From the NCBI GenBank assembly GCA_944385905.1, contig CALWZA010000007.1, forward strand, positions 1 to 64,000: DNA of 64,000 nucleotides, written 5' to 3'. Below, piece after piece: positions 33,642 to 42,473 of this stretch (position 1 is the stretch's first letter; every line of letters begins with the position of its first letter). The position numbers and the translations under genes are program-made. The DNA is from an uncultured Clostridia bacterium (GTDB lineage Bacteria > Bacillota > Clostridia > Oscillospirales > Ruminococcaceae). The notes beneath the pieces are model-generated. The model did no database searches and was not told the origin of the DNA. It worked only from the letters and a program-made list of their open reading frames with translations.

Positions 33642-34244
33642 ATGCGGTTTAAGCTCTTTGAAGGAATAAACGCCGAAGGCTGTGAAAAGCTGCGCAGCTC
33701 TTACAAGCTTTATAATAATCAAATTGAAATATGCTGCTCAGCTGATGATTATCAGAAATTTTTCAGCGGAATTTTGAATATACTTTCTGAGCCCGTATTT
33801 TTCTTTACCGAGATCCCTTGTTCTGACGACAAGGAGCTGAGTCTCAGAAGCTGTGAAGACAGTCCGTATCATTATGAGCTTTATTATCTTGACAACTGCA
33901 CAAGGGAAGTCGCAAAAGCTATTGTTAAAAGATACGGGAGTATTTTGTTTAACGACGGATTAATAAGGTTCGGATTCGGTTCTCACTCAACAGACGACGA
34001 GGTTTTTTCAAAACGCTTTCAGGAAATCAGTATATACAGCAAAGACGGTATAAATGATTATAAGAGTTTGCTGGACTCTTGCGGATTTACGGAAACTTCA
34101 GACCTGAAAACTCTCTCTGACTTAATCAGTGATGAAAATCCTGCGGAGTGCTGTACGGTTGAGAGCGACGGCGAGACAGTTTTTGATATGATTGAAAATT
34201 TAAAAGAAGCCGGACTTTATTTTGCTGATACTGTTGAAGAATAA
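33642..34244 (+). CDS. Hypothetical protein of about 200 residues
   Basis: This gene is not recognised. The ATG at 33642 is chosen because GGAGG lies 8 bases upstream; a TTG at 33630 overlaps that ribosome site. The 200-residue product is acidic and globular, without signal peptide or membrane helix. It contains patterns such as FKLFEGINAEGCEKLRSSY, LNILSEPVFFFTEIPC, and DDEVFSKRFQEISIYSK. It may be a member of a Clostridia-specific family. It is the first gene of a plus-strand group and stands 27 bases before the pyrophosphatase gene, so it is probably co-transcribed with it. Confidence 0.75.
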   Translation: MRFKLFEGINAEGCEKLRSSYKLYNNQIEICCSADDYQKFFSGILNILSEPVFFFTEIPCSDDKELSLRSCEDSPYHYELYYLDNCTREVAKAIVKRYGSILFNDGLIRFGFGSHSTDDEVFSKRFQEISIYSKDGINDYKSLLDSCGFTETSDLKTLSDLISDENPAECCTVESDGETVFDMIENLKEAGLYFADTVEE

Positions 34245-34271
34245 ATATATTTTAGGAAAGGCGGATGTTAT

Positions 34272-34802
34272 ATGAACATATGGCACGATTTTTCACCGAA
34301 AAAAATCTCGACAAGCGATTTTCACGCTGTAATTGAAATTCCTAAAGGCTCAAAAACAAAATATGAGCTTGACAAAAGCACGGGACTTTTGCTTTTGGAC
34401 AGGATTCTTTACACATCTACTCACTACCCTTCCAATTACGGCTTCATACCGAGAACTCTTGCCGAGGACGGTGACCCTCTTGACGTTTTGGTACTGTGCT
34501 CGGAAACTATTTATCCGCTTTCGCTTGTCCGCTGTTTTCCTATCGGAGTGATTTCCATGATTGACAACGGCTCCCCCGATGACAAAATAATCGCAATTCC
34601 GTTTAATGACCCTACATACAACGGATACACCGACATCTCACAGCTTCCTTCTCACATATTTGACGAAATGAAACACTTCTTTTCGGTATACAAGGCTCTT
34701 GAACAAAAAGAAACTGCTATTGACGAGGTGAAAAATGCCGAAGTTGCAAAAGATATAATCTCCAAGTCAATTGACAGATATATTGAAATCTACTGCAAAT
34801 AA
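34272..34802 (+). CDS. ppa: Inorganic pyrophosphatase (family I)
   Basis: Ppa hydrolyses PPi to drive biosynthetic reactions. The 176-residue cytoplasmic protein has the standard family I features: FHAVIEIPKGSKTKYELDK with the first Lys and Glu, DRILYTSTHYPSNYGFIPRTL with the Tyr, and the metal-binding signature DGDPLDVLVL, followed by GVISMIDNGSPDDKIIAIP. AGGAAAGG lies upstream of the ATG. It precedes xylB by 19 bases. Linking it to an α-galactosidase/xylulokinase operon is unusual but not informative on its own. Confidence 0.96.
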   Translation: MNIWHDFSPKKISTSDFHAVIEIPKGSKTKYELDKSTGLLLLDRILYTSTHYPSNYGFIPRTLAEDGDPLDVLVLCSETIYPLSLVRCFPIGVISMIDNGSPDDKIIAIPFNDPTYNGYTDISQLPSHIFDEMKHFFSVYKALEQKETAIDEVKNAEVAKDIISKSIDRYIEIYCK

Positions 34803-34821
34803 TTTTGAAAGGATTGTTATT

Positions 34822-36345
34822 ATGGCTTTTATCATTGGAGTTGATATCGGAACAAGCGGTACTAAAACCGTTTTGTTCGACGAGGCAGGCGCTGTTATAG
34901 CTTCAAAAACTATCGAATACCCTCTTTATCAGCCTAAAAACGGCTATGCCGAACAAGACCCCGAAGACTGGGCTAACGCCGCGGTTAACACTATCAAGGC
35001 GGTTATGGCCGAAAGCGGAGTAAAAAAAGAGGACGTCAAAGGAATCGGTCTTTCAGGTCAGATGCACGGTCTTGTAATGCTTGACAAGGACAACAATGTT
35101 ATCCGCAAGTCGATTATCTGGTGCGACCAGCGAACTGCCGACGAGGTTGCTGAGATGAACGCAAAACTCGGAGAAAAAAAGCTTATAGAGATTACAGCCA
35201 ACCCTGCTCTGACAGGCTGGACTGCCGCAAAGATACTTTGGGTTAAGAACAAAGAACCTGAAAACTATGAGAAATGCCGACATATTCTTCTGCCAAAGGA
35301 CTACATACGATTTATACTTACCGGCGAGTACGCAACAGAGGTTTCCGACGCTTCGGGCATGCAGCTTCTTGATGTTCCTAACCGCTGCTGGTCTGACGAA
35401 GTTATTTCAGCTCTCGGTTTGGACAAGTCCATGCTCGGAAAGGTATATGAGAGCTGTGAAGTTACGGGCAGACTTACTAAAAAAATGGCTGAGCTTACAG
35501 GCCTTTGCGAAGGAACCATCGTTGTAGGCGGCGCGGGAGACAATGCGGCTGCCGCAGTCGGTACAGGCGTTGTTGAGGACGGCAAGGCATTTACTACAAT
35601 CGGCACAAGCGGAGTTGTTTTCGCTCACACATCAAAGATTTCAATCGACCCCAAGGGCAGAGTTCACACCTGCTGCGCCGCTGTTCCCAACTCATGGCAT
35701 GTAATGGGAGTTACTCAGGGCGCAGGACTTTCACTCAAGTGGTTTAGGGATAACTTCTGCTCGGCTGAAAAGGAAACAGCTAAATATATGGGAGTTGACG
35801 AGTACTACCTCATGGACAAGGAAGCCGCTACCGTTTCAATCGGAGCAAACAGACTTCTTTATCTGCCATATTTGATGGGTGAAAGAACGCCTCACCTTGA
35901 CCCGAACGCAAGGGGAGTTTTCTTCGGACTTTCTGCTATGCACACTAAGAAAGAAATGCTCAGAGCTGTTATGGAGGGTGTATCATATTCTCTCCGTGAC
36001 TGCGTTGAGGTTTTTAAACAAATGAGTATCAGCGTTTCGGACATGATGGCTTGCGGAGGAGGAGGAACTTCACCCCTTTGGAGACAGATGCTTGCCGATT
36101 TGTACGCCTGCCCTGTTAAAACTGCAGCGTCAAAGGAAGGTCCGGCTCTCGGAGTCGCTCTTCTCGCCTCGGTCGGAGCAGGAATTTACTCAAGCGTTCC
36201 CGAAGCCTGCAAGGCTGTCGTAAAAACCGACAAGGTTCAGGAACCGGTTGCTGAAAACGTTCCGCAGTATGAAAAGTACTATAGGCTTTACACTGAAATT
36301 TACCCTAAGCTTAAAGAGAAGTTTGCTTTGCTTTCTTCTCTTTAA
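34822..36345 (+). CDS. xylB: Xylulokinase
   Basis: XylB phosphorylates D-xylulose with ATP to feed the pentose phosphate pathway. The 507-residue FGGY-family protein starts with IIGVDIGTSGTKTVLFDEAG (phosphate loop, residues 4-23) and has the catalytic Asp in VGGAGDNAAAAVGTG (near residue 236), SGQMHGLVMLD and the C-terminal ACGGGGTSPLWRQMLADLY. XylB rather than GlpK is indicated by the SGQMHGLV and GDNAAAAVGTG motifs. The ATG at 34822 has AAAGGA upstream; an earlier in-frame ATG at 34771 lies inside ppa. Neighbouring GH27 and GH5/GH74 genes fit a plant-fibre diet. Confidence 0.94.
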   Translation: MAFIIGVDIGTSGTKTVLFDEAGAVIASKTIEYPLYQPKNGYAEQDPEDWANAAVNTIKAVMAESGVKKEDVKGIGLSGQMHGLVMLDKDNNVIRKSIIWCDQRTADEVAEMNAKLGEKKLIEITANPALTGWTAAKILWVKNKEPENYEKCRHILLPKDYIRFILTGEYATEVSDASGMQLLDVPNRCWSDEVISALGLDKSMLGKVYESCEVTGRLTKKMAELTGLCEGTIVVGGAGDNAAAAVGTGVVEDGKAFTTIGTSGVVFAHTSKISIDPKGRVHTCCAAVPNSWHVMGVTQGAGLSLKWFRDNFCSAEKETAKYMGVDEYYLMDKEAATVSIGANRLLYLPYLMGERTPHLDPNARGVFFGLSAMHTKKEMLRAVMEGVSYSLRDCVEVFKQMSISVSDMMACGGGGTSPLWRQMLADLYACPVKTAASKEGPALGVALLASVGAGIYSSVPEACKAVVKTDKVQEPVAENVPQYEKYYRLYTEIYPKLKEKFALLSSL

Positions 36346-36372
36346 ATGAATATGTAAAGGACGGAATTTGAC

Positions 36373-37524
36373 ATGAATACTAAACTCGGACTCACCCCTC
36401 CTATGGGATGGAACTCATGGAACACTTTCAGTTGGAATATTAATGAGGAGCTTATTAAGACCGCCGCTGACGCTATGATTGAAACAGGGCTTGCCGCCGC
36501 CGGATATGAGTATATTGTTATTGACGACTGCTGGAGCGAAATGAAGCGAGACGAAAACGGCAGGCTTGTTCCTGACAAAAACAAGTTTCCAAACGGCATG
36601 AAAGCAGTAGCTGACTATATACATTCAAAAGGCTTGAAATTCGGAATGTATTCCTGTGCCGGAACTCATACGTGCGCAGGATACCCTGCTTCGTTTGAGC
36701 ATGAGTTTACTGACGCTGAAACTTTTGCTGAATGGGGCGTTGACTATCTCAAATACGATTTCTGCTACAAACCTGCCCACATTCCCGGTGAGCTGCTTTA
36801 CAAGCGCATGGGAATGGCTTTAAGAAACTGCGGAAGAGACATCCTCTTCTCTGCCTGCAACTGGGGCTGCGACGACGTTCACAAATGGATAAGAGAAACC
36901 GGCGCTCATATTTTTCGTTCGACAGGCGACATTCAGGACAACTGGGAATCAATCAAAAACCTTGCGACTTCTCAGTTCGGCAAACAAGGTTACGGCGCTC
37001 CGTACTGCTACAACGATATTGACATGCTTGTTGTAGGTATGTACGGCAAAAGCTGTAATGAGTGGGTAGCCTCAAAGGGATGCACTGATGTCGAGTATAA
37101 AACCCATTTCTCGCTTTGGGCAATTATGAATTCTCCCCTTATGATAGGCTGCGACATTAGAAACATGAATGACGCCACAAAAAACATACTCATGAACAAG
37201 GATATAATTGCTATCAACCAGGATCCTGAAGGAAGAGCGCCTTATAGAATTAATCAGTGGAACAATCCCGAAAGGTCGTTTGCGCTTGTGAGACCCCTTG
37301 CTGACGGTGATTATGCTATCGGACTCTTTAACTTCGGAGACAACAAATCCGAAATGTCTCTTCAGTTCTGGGATATCGGTCTTCCTGCAGCTTCGGGAAG
37401 AGGTCTTTCTCTTTACGACTGCTGGGAGCACAAGGATGAAGGCGTTTTCACAGAAAGATACTGCACTCAGATAGAGCCTCATGACTGCAAGGTTTTCAGA
37501 GCAAAGGTTGTAAAAGTTAAATAA
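36373..37524 (+). CDS. GH27 alpha-galactosidase
   Basis: The 383-residue enzyme lacks a signal peptide, so it acts in the cytoplasm on imported alpha-galactosides such as raffinose or melibiose-type oligosaccharides. The N-terminus GLTPPMGWNSWNTFSWNINE and VIDDCWS block are the GH27 hallmark. YLKYDFC (near residue 127) carries the nucleophile Asp, and the acid/base Asp lies in STGDIQDNW. The C-terminal beta-sandwich completes the fold. It lies 27 bases after xylB and its stop overlaps the start of the zinc-ribbon gene. A beta-galactosidase or galactokinase is not in the window. Confidence 0.96.
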   Translation: MNTKLGLTPPMGWNSWNTFSWNINEELIKTAADAMIETGLAAAGYEYIVIDDCWSEMKRDENGRLVPDKNKFPNGMKAVADYIHSKGLKFGMYSCAGTHTCAGYPASFEHEFTDAETFAEWGVDYLKYDFCYKPAHIPGELLYKRMGMALRNCGRDILFSACNWGCDDVHKWIRETGAHIFRSTGDIQDNWESIKNLATSQFGKQGYGAPYCYNDIDMLVVGMYGKSCNEWVASKGCTDVEYKTHFSLWAIMNSPLMIGCDIRNMNDATKNILMNKDIIAINQDPEGRAPYRINQWNNPERSFALVRPLADGDYAIGLFNFGDNKSEMSLQFWDIGLPAASGRGLSLYDCWEHKDEGVFTERYCTQIEPHDCKVFRAKVVKVK

Positions 37525-37727
37525 TGTCTAATTACAAAACCTGCAAAAAGTGCGGAAGCGAGCTTACTGACGATGCTATCGCTATTTACCGCAAAATGGT
37601 ATTCAGAGGCGCTGACGAGTTTTTATGTATTCCGTGCCTTGCTGAATATTTTAAGGTTGAGGTCAGTGAAATTGAAGCGAGAATAAGATTTTACCGCGAG
37701 AGCGGTCACTGCACTTTATTCAGATAA
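37524..37727 (+). CDS. Small zinc-ribbon protein
   Basis: This 67-residue protein has two CxxC pairs (CKKCGSE near residue 7 and CIPC near 35), a compact treble-clef or zinc-ribbon arrangement, plus a basic/acidic helix (VEVSEIEARIRFY). The ATG overlaps the GH27 stop by one base (TAATG), so the genes are translationally coupled, and a terminator follows. It might be a small DNA- or RNA-binding factor. The function is not recognised. Confidence 0.75.
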   Translation: MSNYKTCKKCGSELTDDAIAIYRKMVFRGADEFLCIPCLAEYFKVEVSEIEARIRFYRESGHCTLFR

Positions 37728-37770
37728 TAAAGATAGCCATGACAAAAAATCTCATGGCTATCTTTATTTT
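37727..37770. terminator. Bidirectional terminator between plus-strand cluster and metal exporter
   Basis: A perfect 16-bp stem (37727-37742 with 37752-37767), 9-base loop and TTTT after it terminate the xylB-GH27 unit, and the A/T pattern permits use by the convergent exporter gene. Confidence 0.85.
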
Positions 37771-37773
37771 ATA

Positions 37774-38625
37774 TCAGAGAAGCATATTTATCAGCATTCC
37801 GCTTAGCGCGCCGGCAATATACAGAACAGCTGCTATCGAAATATTTTGCTTAAAATGCTTATTGGTCTTAAAAAGAACCACCAGTCCTAATCCAGCGCCG
37901 GTTGAAAGTCCTGCGACAAGCGAACCAAACGTAAGTCCGCCCTCAATAAAAAGCTGAGTAAGGATTACCGAAGCCGCACAGTTTGGAATAAAGCCTATGA
38001 GCGCCGCAAGAAACGGCTGAAAAACGCTGTCTGTAAGCAAAAGCTTTGATAGATTTTCCTGCCCGATAATCTCTATCAATCCTCCGAGCACCACAGATAT
38101 CGCAAGAATGAAAAGGAAAATACTTACTGTATGCTTTACAGCCGAGTATAGTATTCCGTGATTTTCGCATCCGCAGTGCTCGCAAAGCTGCTCGCACGGT
38201 TTTTCCAGCACAGGCTTATTCAGCGCTTTCAAAACCAAATCACATATAATTCCCACAACAATTGCTATTGCGACCTTGACCGCTAATAATTTAATGGCGG
38301 TTTTTGCGTTTTGAGGGTTTCCAAGAATAATTGGCACAGCTTCATCACTGGTTGAAATAAATACGGCGATAAGAGTTCCTGCGCTTATCATCCTGCCCGA
38401 ATACAGATTTGCGGCGGCAACCGAAAATCCGCACTGCGGCACGCACCCGAGCAACGCTCCTCCCACAGCTCCGAAAGGCCCGAGCTTTTGAAGTGTACGC
38501 ACCATTTTCCCCGATGACTTATGTTCCAAAAACTCGATAAGCAAATATACCCCGAATAAAAACGGAAGCATTTTAAGCGAATCAATCAAAGCTTCCGTCA
38601 AAACGTCAAGCAAAATATCAAACAT
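37774..38625 (-). CDS. Putative 10-TM heavy-metal exporter (ArsP_2/DUF2899 family)
   Basis: The 283-residue protein has around eight to ten hydrophobic segments. Between them lies a repeated motif: GALLGCVPQCGFSVAAANLY and FIPNCAASVILTQLF, two inverted half-repeats that carry cysteines, plus a Cys/His-rich cytoplasmic loop (PCEQLCEHCGCENH). This is typical of the PF11449 ArsP_2 family, annotated as arsenic or heavy-metal/manganese exporters. The cysteine-rich loop suggests metal sensing or transfer. The metal is not known. It is a single gene with no recognised metal riboswitch or regulator in the 88 bases upstream. Confidence 0.83.
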   Translation of the reverse strand: MFDILLDVLTEALIDSLKMLPFLFGVYLLIEFLEHKSSGKMVRTLQKLGPFGAVGGALLGCVPQCGFSVAAANLYSGRMISAGTLIAVFISTSDEAVPIILGNPQNAKTAIKLLAVKVAIAIVVGIICDLVLKALNKPVLEKPCEQLCEHCGCENHGILYSAVKHTVSIFLFILAISVVLGGLIEIIGQENLSKLLLTDSVFQPFLAALIGFIPNCAASVILTQLFIEGGLTFGSLVAGLSTGAGLGLVVLFKTNKHFKQNISIAAVLYIAGALSGMLINMLL

Positions 38626-38676
38626 TATAATTTAGTCTCCTTGAATCCTTTTAAACCTTGTGACTCAAATGTGCGA

Positions 38677-38706
38677 ATAAAAGAATAGCGGCAGATTAAC
38701 TGCCGC
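38677..38706 (-). terminator. Terminator of rplS
   Basis: GCGGCAG (38688-38694) and CTGCCGC (38700-38706) form a 7-bp G/C-rich stem with a 5-base loop; the minus strand continues TATTCTTTTATT. Confidence 0.75.
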
Positions 38707-38713
38707 ATAGTTC

Positions 38714-39061
38714 TTACTTCTGGATTGCTTCCTTTACCTTTGCAGCTTTTCCTACTCTGTCGCGGAGATAGTAAAGCTTTGCACGTCTTACCTTACCTGT
38801 TCTGATAACTTCAATCTTGTCAACAGAAGGACAGTGAATCGGGAATACTCTTTCAATTCCGCAGCCGTGAGCAACTCGACGAACAGTAAATGTTTCGTTG
38901 ATGCCGCCATGCTTTTTGCAGATTACGGTTCCTTCAAATGCCTGAAGTCTGTACTTTTCGCCTTCCTTAATGCGTACCCATACTCTGATTGTGTCTCCGA
39001 CTTCAAATGCGGGAACATCATTCTTAAGGCTTGAGTTTGAGATAAGTTTCAATGCGTCCAT
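38714..39061 (-). CDS. rplS: 50S ribosomal protein L19
   Basis: L19 sits at the 30S-50S interface. The 115-residue protein is normal length, with [33 protein letters not shown] (residues 13-45), [35 protein letters not shown] and the basic [18 protein letters not shown] end. AGGAGG lies 8 bases upstream of the ATG. It has its own promoter (39211-39239), a leader RNA and a terminator, so it is independent of the usual trmD/rimM operon, which is not in this window. Confidence 0.98.
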   Translation of the reverse strand: MDALKLISNSSLKNDVPAFEVGDTIRVWVRIKEGEKYRLQAFEGTVICKKHGGINETFTVRRVAHGCGIERVFPIHCPSVDKIEVIRTGKVRRAKLYYLRDRVGKAAKVKEAIQK

Positions 39062-39204
39062 TTGTTTTCCTCCTAAATTTTCAGATATTCATACACTATT
39101 ATCGCCGAATTGGCTAAGTCAGAGGACTATCCGCTTTAATGTCAGTCTGTTAAGACAGGCACTAACCCCCATCCGCCGAAATCGACAGACGGATATTCAA
39201 ATGC
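39062..39204 (-). ncRNA. 5' leader RNA of rplS, candidate L19 leader
   Basis: The 140-base leader between promoter and rplS contains competing pairings. ATATCCG near its 5' end can pair with a local CGGAT or with a second CGGATA further down, and GTCTTAACAGAC is a local hairpin. This suits the Firmicute L19 leader (Rfam RF00556), in which the L19 protein is thought to regulate its own synthesis. I did not verify the consensus base by base, so the family is a tentative call. Confidence 0.45.
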
Positions 39205-39210
39205 TCAAAT

Positions 39211-39239
39211 ATTATATCACAATCACATTACATTTGCAA
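39211..39239 (-). promoter_or_regulatory. Promoter of rplS
   Basis: TTGCAA (39239-39234) and consensus TATAAT (39216-39211) on the minus strand are 17 bases apart. Confidence 0.7.
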
Positions 39240-39245
39240 GCACAT

Positions 39246-39920
39246 CTAAATAAAAATATTTCCGTTTAAATCGAGAATTTTTGTGCGCTTTACACTAACA
39301 TTTGATATTGGAGCACTTGAAGTACTCAAAAATGAGTCGATGAGCAGCTGAGGATTGATATTTATTTCTACTCCTGCGGGCAGTGCGACCTTCAGCAAAA
39401 CCCTGTCGTCTGCTGCTTTAACTTCAGGATTTTTAATATGCTCCTTTAGATTTATGGCAGTCACTCCGCCTTTTTTTGTTTTCTTTTCAACCGGGATTTC
39501 TTGCTGTGACAAATAGTTCTTTAGTTCTTCAGACAACTTTACAGGCTCGTCGCTGAAAAATGAAATCTCATATTCCGCCGCTGAAATAAGCTTGTGACTT
39601 GTTTGGGGAGCATATGCTCTGACAACTTTCAAACCTTGCGGAAGCGTTGAATTAAGCCTGTCCGCAACCTCCTGAGGAGTCATAGGCGTATCCATATTGA
39701 TGCCGAAGTCCATGATCTCGCACTCGCTTTCGGCGCCTAATGACAACGCAAGCGGAAACATAATGTAGACGTGCGGATTGTAGCCTTTTGTGTGCCAAAC
39801 GGGAATCTTCGCGCGCTTAAAAGCTCTTTGCATGGTTCTCATAAGGTCAAGATGAGAAATAAAAACAGCTCTGCCCTCTTTTGAAAAAACCGCTCTTATA
39901 TCAATATAATCCTTAACCAC
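39246..39920 (-). CDS. Radical-SAM-associated protein (TIGR03936/DUF2344 family)
   Basis: The 224-residue protein has the DUF2344 pattern FSKEGRAVFISHLDLMRTMQRAFKRAKIP and a KGYNPHVYIMFPLALSLGAESECEIMD block. Its partner is the radical SAM gene just upstream, a conserved pair in Firmicutes and Actinobacteria. Family members are sometimes fused to that enzyme; the product is not known, though a role near ribosome or RNA modification is often suggested. Start is the GTG at 39920, with GGGGGAG six bases upstream, which overlaps the stop of the partner by 8 bases. The in-frame ATG at 39995 lies inside the partner gene and has no ribosome site. Confidence 0.88.
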   Translation of the reverse strand: MVKDYIDIRAVFSKEGRAVFISHLDLMRTMQRAFKRAKIPVWHTKGYNPHVYIMFPLALSLGAESECEIMDFGINMDTPMTPQEVADRLNSTLPQGLKVVRAYAPQTSHKLISAAEYEISFFSDEPVKLSEELKNYLSQQEIPVEKKTKKGGVTAINLKEHIKNPEVKAADDRVLLKVALPAGVEININPQLLIDSFLSTSSAPISNVSVKRTKILDLNGNIFI

Positions 39921-41751
39921 AGTAGACTCCCCCGCACTCCTTTTTAATTCCGCATCCCGAACAACCTTCTTTGCAGTTTCTTGTAGTAATTGCAAGCCGC
40001 GCCTTTTTATTCTCTCTTATTAAAAACTCTTTGGAAATCATATAGTCAATATGTTCCCACGGCATGATTTCATCAAAGCTTCTCTTTCTGTTAGCGTAAA
40101 ACTCCGGATTTACTCCGCACCTTTCAAACGCCTTTTGCCAAAGCTCAAAATTAAAGTGCTCGTCCCAGCTGTCGAGATTGCACCCAAGCCTCCATGCCTC
40201 ATAAATAACATCGCAGAGCTTTCTGTCGCCTCTCGCAAGCACCGCCTCAAGAAGGCTTACATTTTGATTATGGTAACTGCACTTGATTTTCCTTGTTGAA
40301 ATACAGTCCAAAAGGTGCTTTTGCCGCTCCTTAATCTCCTCCTCTGTTGCCTGGGGTTCAAATTCAAACGGAGTATGCGGCTTCGGAACAAATGTCGCGG
40401 TAGATATAGAAATATTTACGGTTTTGCCCTTTTTGCCTTTGTTGATTTCATAAAACAAATCTACTATCTTTTGTGTTAATACTGCTATGCCCTCAATATC
40501 CTCGAGCGTTTCTGTAGGCAGTCCGAGCATAAAATACAACTTAACGCTGTTATATCCTCCCTCAAACGCGGTTTTGCATGTGCTTAAAATCTCATCCTCG
40601 GTTATGTTTTTGTTTATAACATCTCTCAGCCGTTGTGTGCCTGCCTCTGCGGCGAATGTCAGACCGGTTTTTCTAACCTTCTGAATTTTTTCCAAAAGCT
40701 CCTCACTGAAATTATCAATGCGAAGTGACGGCAGTGCAAGGCTTATCTGCTCTTTATCGGTGTAATCGGCGAGAGTGTTAAGCATTTCGTTGATTTTTGT
40801 ATGGTCGCTTGTTGACAATGAAGAGAGAGAGACCTCTTCATAGCCCGTATTATCACAAAGCGCTTTAGTTTCTTTGGCTATTGTGTCAACGCTTTTCTCC
40901 CGAAAAGGTCTGTAAATATATCCTGCCTGACAAAAGCGGCATCCTCTGATGCAGCCGCGCAAAACCTCAACAACAGCTCTGTCGTGAACAATATCAGTAA
41001 ACGGTATTACGAAATTCTCCGGATAGTACACGCTGTCGAAATCCTTTATGACTCGTTTTGTTACCTTTTGGGGAGCTCCGTTTTTCGGGGTAATTGCTTT
41101 TACGGTTTTATCATCATTATATTCTACGTCATAAAACGATGGGACATAAATTCCTCCGATTTTTGACGCGGCAATCAGGAATTCCTCCTTTGAAGCTCCT
41201 TTTTTCTTCATTTCATTGTATAAATCCATTAGCTCAAGATTGACTTCCTCGCCCTCGCCGAGGATAAAAATGTCAATAAAATCGACAAGAGGCTCAGGAT
41301 TGCAAACACACGGACCTCCTGCCACAACAATCGGATACAAGCCGTGCCTGTCCTTCGCTCTGACCGGAAGTCCCGCCAAGTCAAGCATATTTAAAACAGT
41401 AGTGTAACAAAGCTCATACTGAAGTGTAAAGCCGATAAAATCAAAATCCTTAATCGGGTCCATGCTTTCAAGCGCATAAAGCGGTATGCCGTTTTCACGC
41501 ATGAGCTTCTCAAAATCTTTTTCGGGCGCAAAAACTCTTTCGCACCAGAAATTTTCCCTTGCGTTTTTAAGTCCGTACAAAATTTTCATTCCGAGATGCG
41601 ACATTCCGACGTCATACGTATCGGGAAAGCAAAACGCGAATCTTACGTCTATTTTCGATTTATCCTTAATTACGCTTCCGTACTCTCCGCCGACATATCT
41701 TGCAGGCTTTTGGGCTTGGAGTGCGATTTGCTGAATTTTATCCTTAAGCAT
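39913..41751 (-). CDS. Radical SAM protein with B12-binding-like N-terminus (TIGR03960 family)
   Basis: The 612-residue protein has an N-terminal domain with the cobalamin-binding-like fold (about residues 30-230, IDIFILGEGEEVNLELMDL). The radical SAM core follows with CIRGCRFCQ (C267, C271, C274), binding a 4Fe-4S cluster, then LPSLRIDNF and GLTFAAEAGTQRLRDVINKNI. The C-terminus has a Cys cluster (CKEGCSGCGIKKECGG). This matches TIGR03960, always beside the TIGR03936 gene. The substrate is unknown. Its promoter (41786-41814) lies inside the end of the M50 gene, so the two are separate units. Confidence 0.92.
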   Translation of the reverse strand: MLKDKIQQIALQAQKPARYVGGEYGSVIKDKSKIDVRFAFCFPDTYDVGMSHLGMKILYGLKNARENFWCERVFAPEKDFEKLMRENGIPLYALESMDPIKDFDFIGFTLQYELCYTTVLNMLDLAGLPVRAKDRHGLYPIVVAGGPCVCNPEPLVDFIDIFILGEGEEVNLELMDLYNEMKKKGASKEEFLIAASKIGGIYVPSFYDVEYNDDKTVKAITPKNGAPQKVTKRVIKDFDSVYYPENFVIPFTDIVHDRAVVEVLRGCIRGCRFCQAGYIYRPFREKSVDTIAKETKALCDNTGYEEVSLSSLSTSDHTKINEMLNTLADYTDKEQISLALPSLRIDNFSEELLEKIQKVRKTGLTFAAEAGTQRLRDVINKNITEDEILSTCKTAFEGGYNSVKLYFMLGLPTETLEDIEGIAVLTQKIVDLFYEINKGKKGKTVNISISTATFVPKPHTPFEFEPQATEEEIKERQKHLLDCISTRKIKCSYHNQNVSLLEAVLARGDRKLCDVIYEAWRLGCNLDSWDEHFNFELWQKAFERCGVNPEFYANRKRSFDEIMPWEHIDYMISKEFLIRENKKARLAITTRNCKEGCSGCGIKKECGGVYCG

Positions 41752-41783
41752 TTATCAGACCGTTCCTTTATTTTATTTCCCTG

Positions 41784-42395
41784 TTATTTTAACACAGCTT
41801 TGCGATTATTGCAACCTCCAAACAGATCGACCGCTGAAATAAAAATGACCGCCGCAAGCAGTGACGGACTGGCTTCGCTTTTATAGAAAGCTACGGCGCA
41901 AAAAGAAAAAATCAAAAGCGTCGAAGCTGAATTTAAAAAAGTCTTTATCCGAAAGGCCGTTGTTGAATTTTTCTCGCAAAAAATTAAATCTACAAGTCTT
42001 CCGCCGTCAAAATAATCAACGGGCAAAAGGTTAAAAACGCCTATGGCTCCGTTTAGTGCGGCGAAAACCAGCATTTTTGTTTCAGTAAATATCAAAGCTG
42101 TAATTATACACAGCACTATATTTACAAAGCTTCCCGCAATAAGAATAATTATAGTTGCAGATTTTTTCACATTAAAATTATCGGCGCAAATTTTTATTCC
42201 TCCGCCGTAAAACGCTATTTCCTTAACTCTCACCTTGAACAAACCCATCGCAAGCAAGTGTCCGCATTCATGAAGCAAACAGCACAGCAGTGATACGGCG
42301 ATATAGTTTTTGTCGCGCAAAAGCACTGAAATACCTATCAATGCAAAAAAGCTGAAATCAAACCTAAAGTTTGTCTTCATCAGCGTAAAATTCAC
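41784..42395 (-). CDS. Site-2 protease (M50) family membrane protein
   Basis: The 203-residue protein has four or five hydrophobic segments and the intramembrane metalloprotease motifs: LLHECGHLLAMG (HExxH at His42-His46) and, in place of the NPDG motif, NLLPVDYFDGGRLVDL (near residue 120), which supplies the third metal ligand Asp. It is closest to the SpoIVFB type of compact M50 proteases, which in spore formers cleave pro-sigma-K, but the assignment is not certain: many Clostridia have several such genes. It starts 78 bases after the ftsH terminator. Confidence 0.88.
   Translation of the reverse strand: MNFTLMKTNFRFDFSFFALIGISVLLRDKNYIAVSLLCCLLHECGHLLAMGLFKVRVKEIAFYGGGIKICADNFNVKKSATIIILIAGSFVNIVLCIITALIFTETKMLVFAALNGAIGVFNLLPVDYFDGGRLVDLIFCEKNSTTAFRIKTFLNSASTLLIFSFCAVAFYKSEASPSLLAAVIFISAVDLFGGCNNRKAVLK
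41786..41814 (-). promoter_or_regulatory. Promoter of the radical SAM gene pair
   Basis: TTGCAA (41814-41809) and TAAAAT (41791-41786) on the minus strand are 17 bases apart. It lies within the last codons of the M50 protease gene. Confidence 0.6.
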
Positions 42396-42442
42396 AAAAT
42401 CACCTCAGATAAGTGTATTCGTTCACTCATGTCAATATAACA

Positions 42443-42468
42443 AAAAGCCCCGGAAATCCGAGGCTTAA
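42443..42468 (-). terminator. Terminator of ftsH
   Basis: AAGCCCCGGA (42445-42454) pairs with TCCGAGGCTT (42457-42466) with a G/A mismatch; the minus strand continues TTTTTG. Confidence 0.75.
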
Positions 42469-42473
42469 GTTTT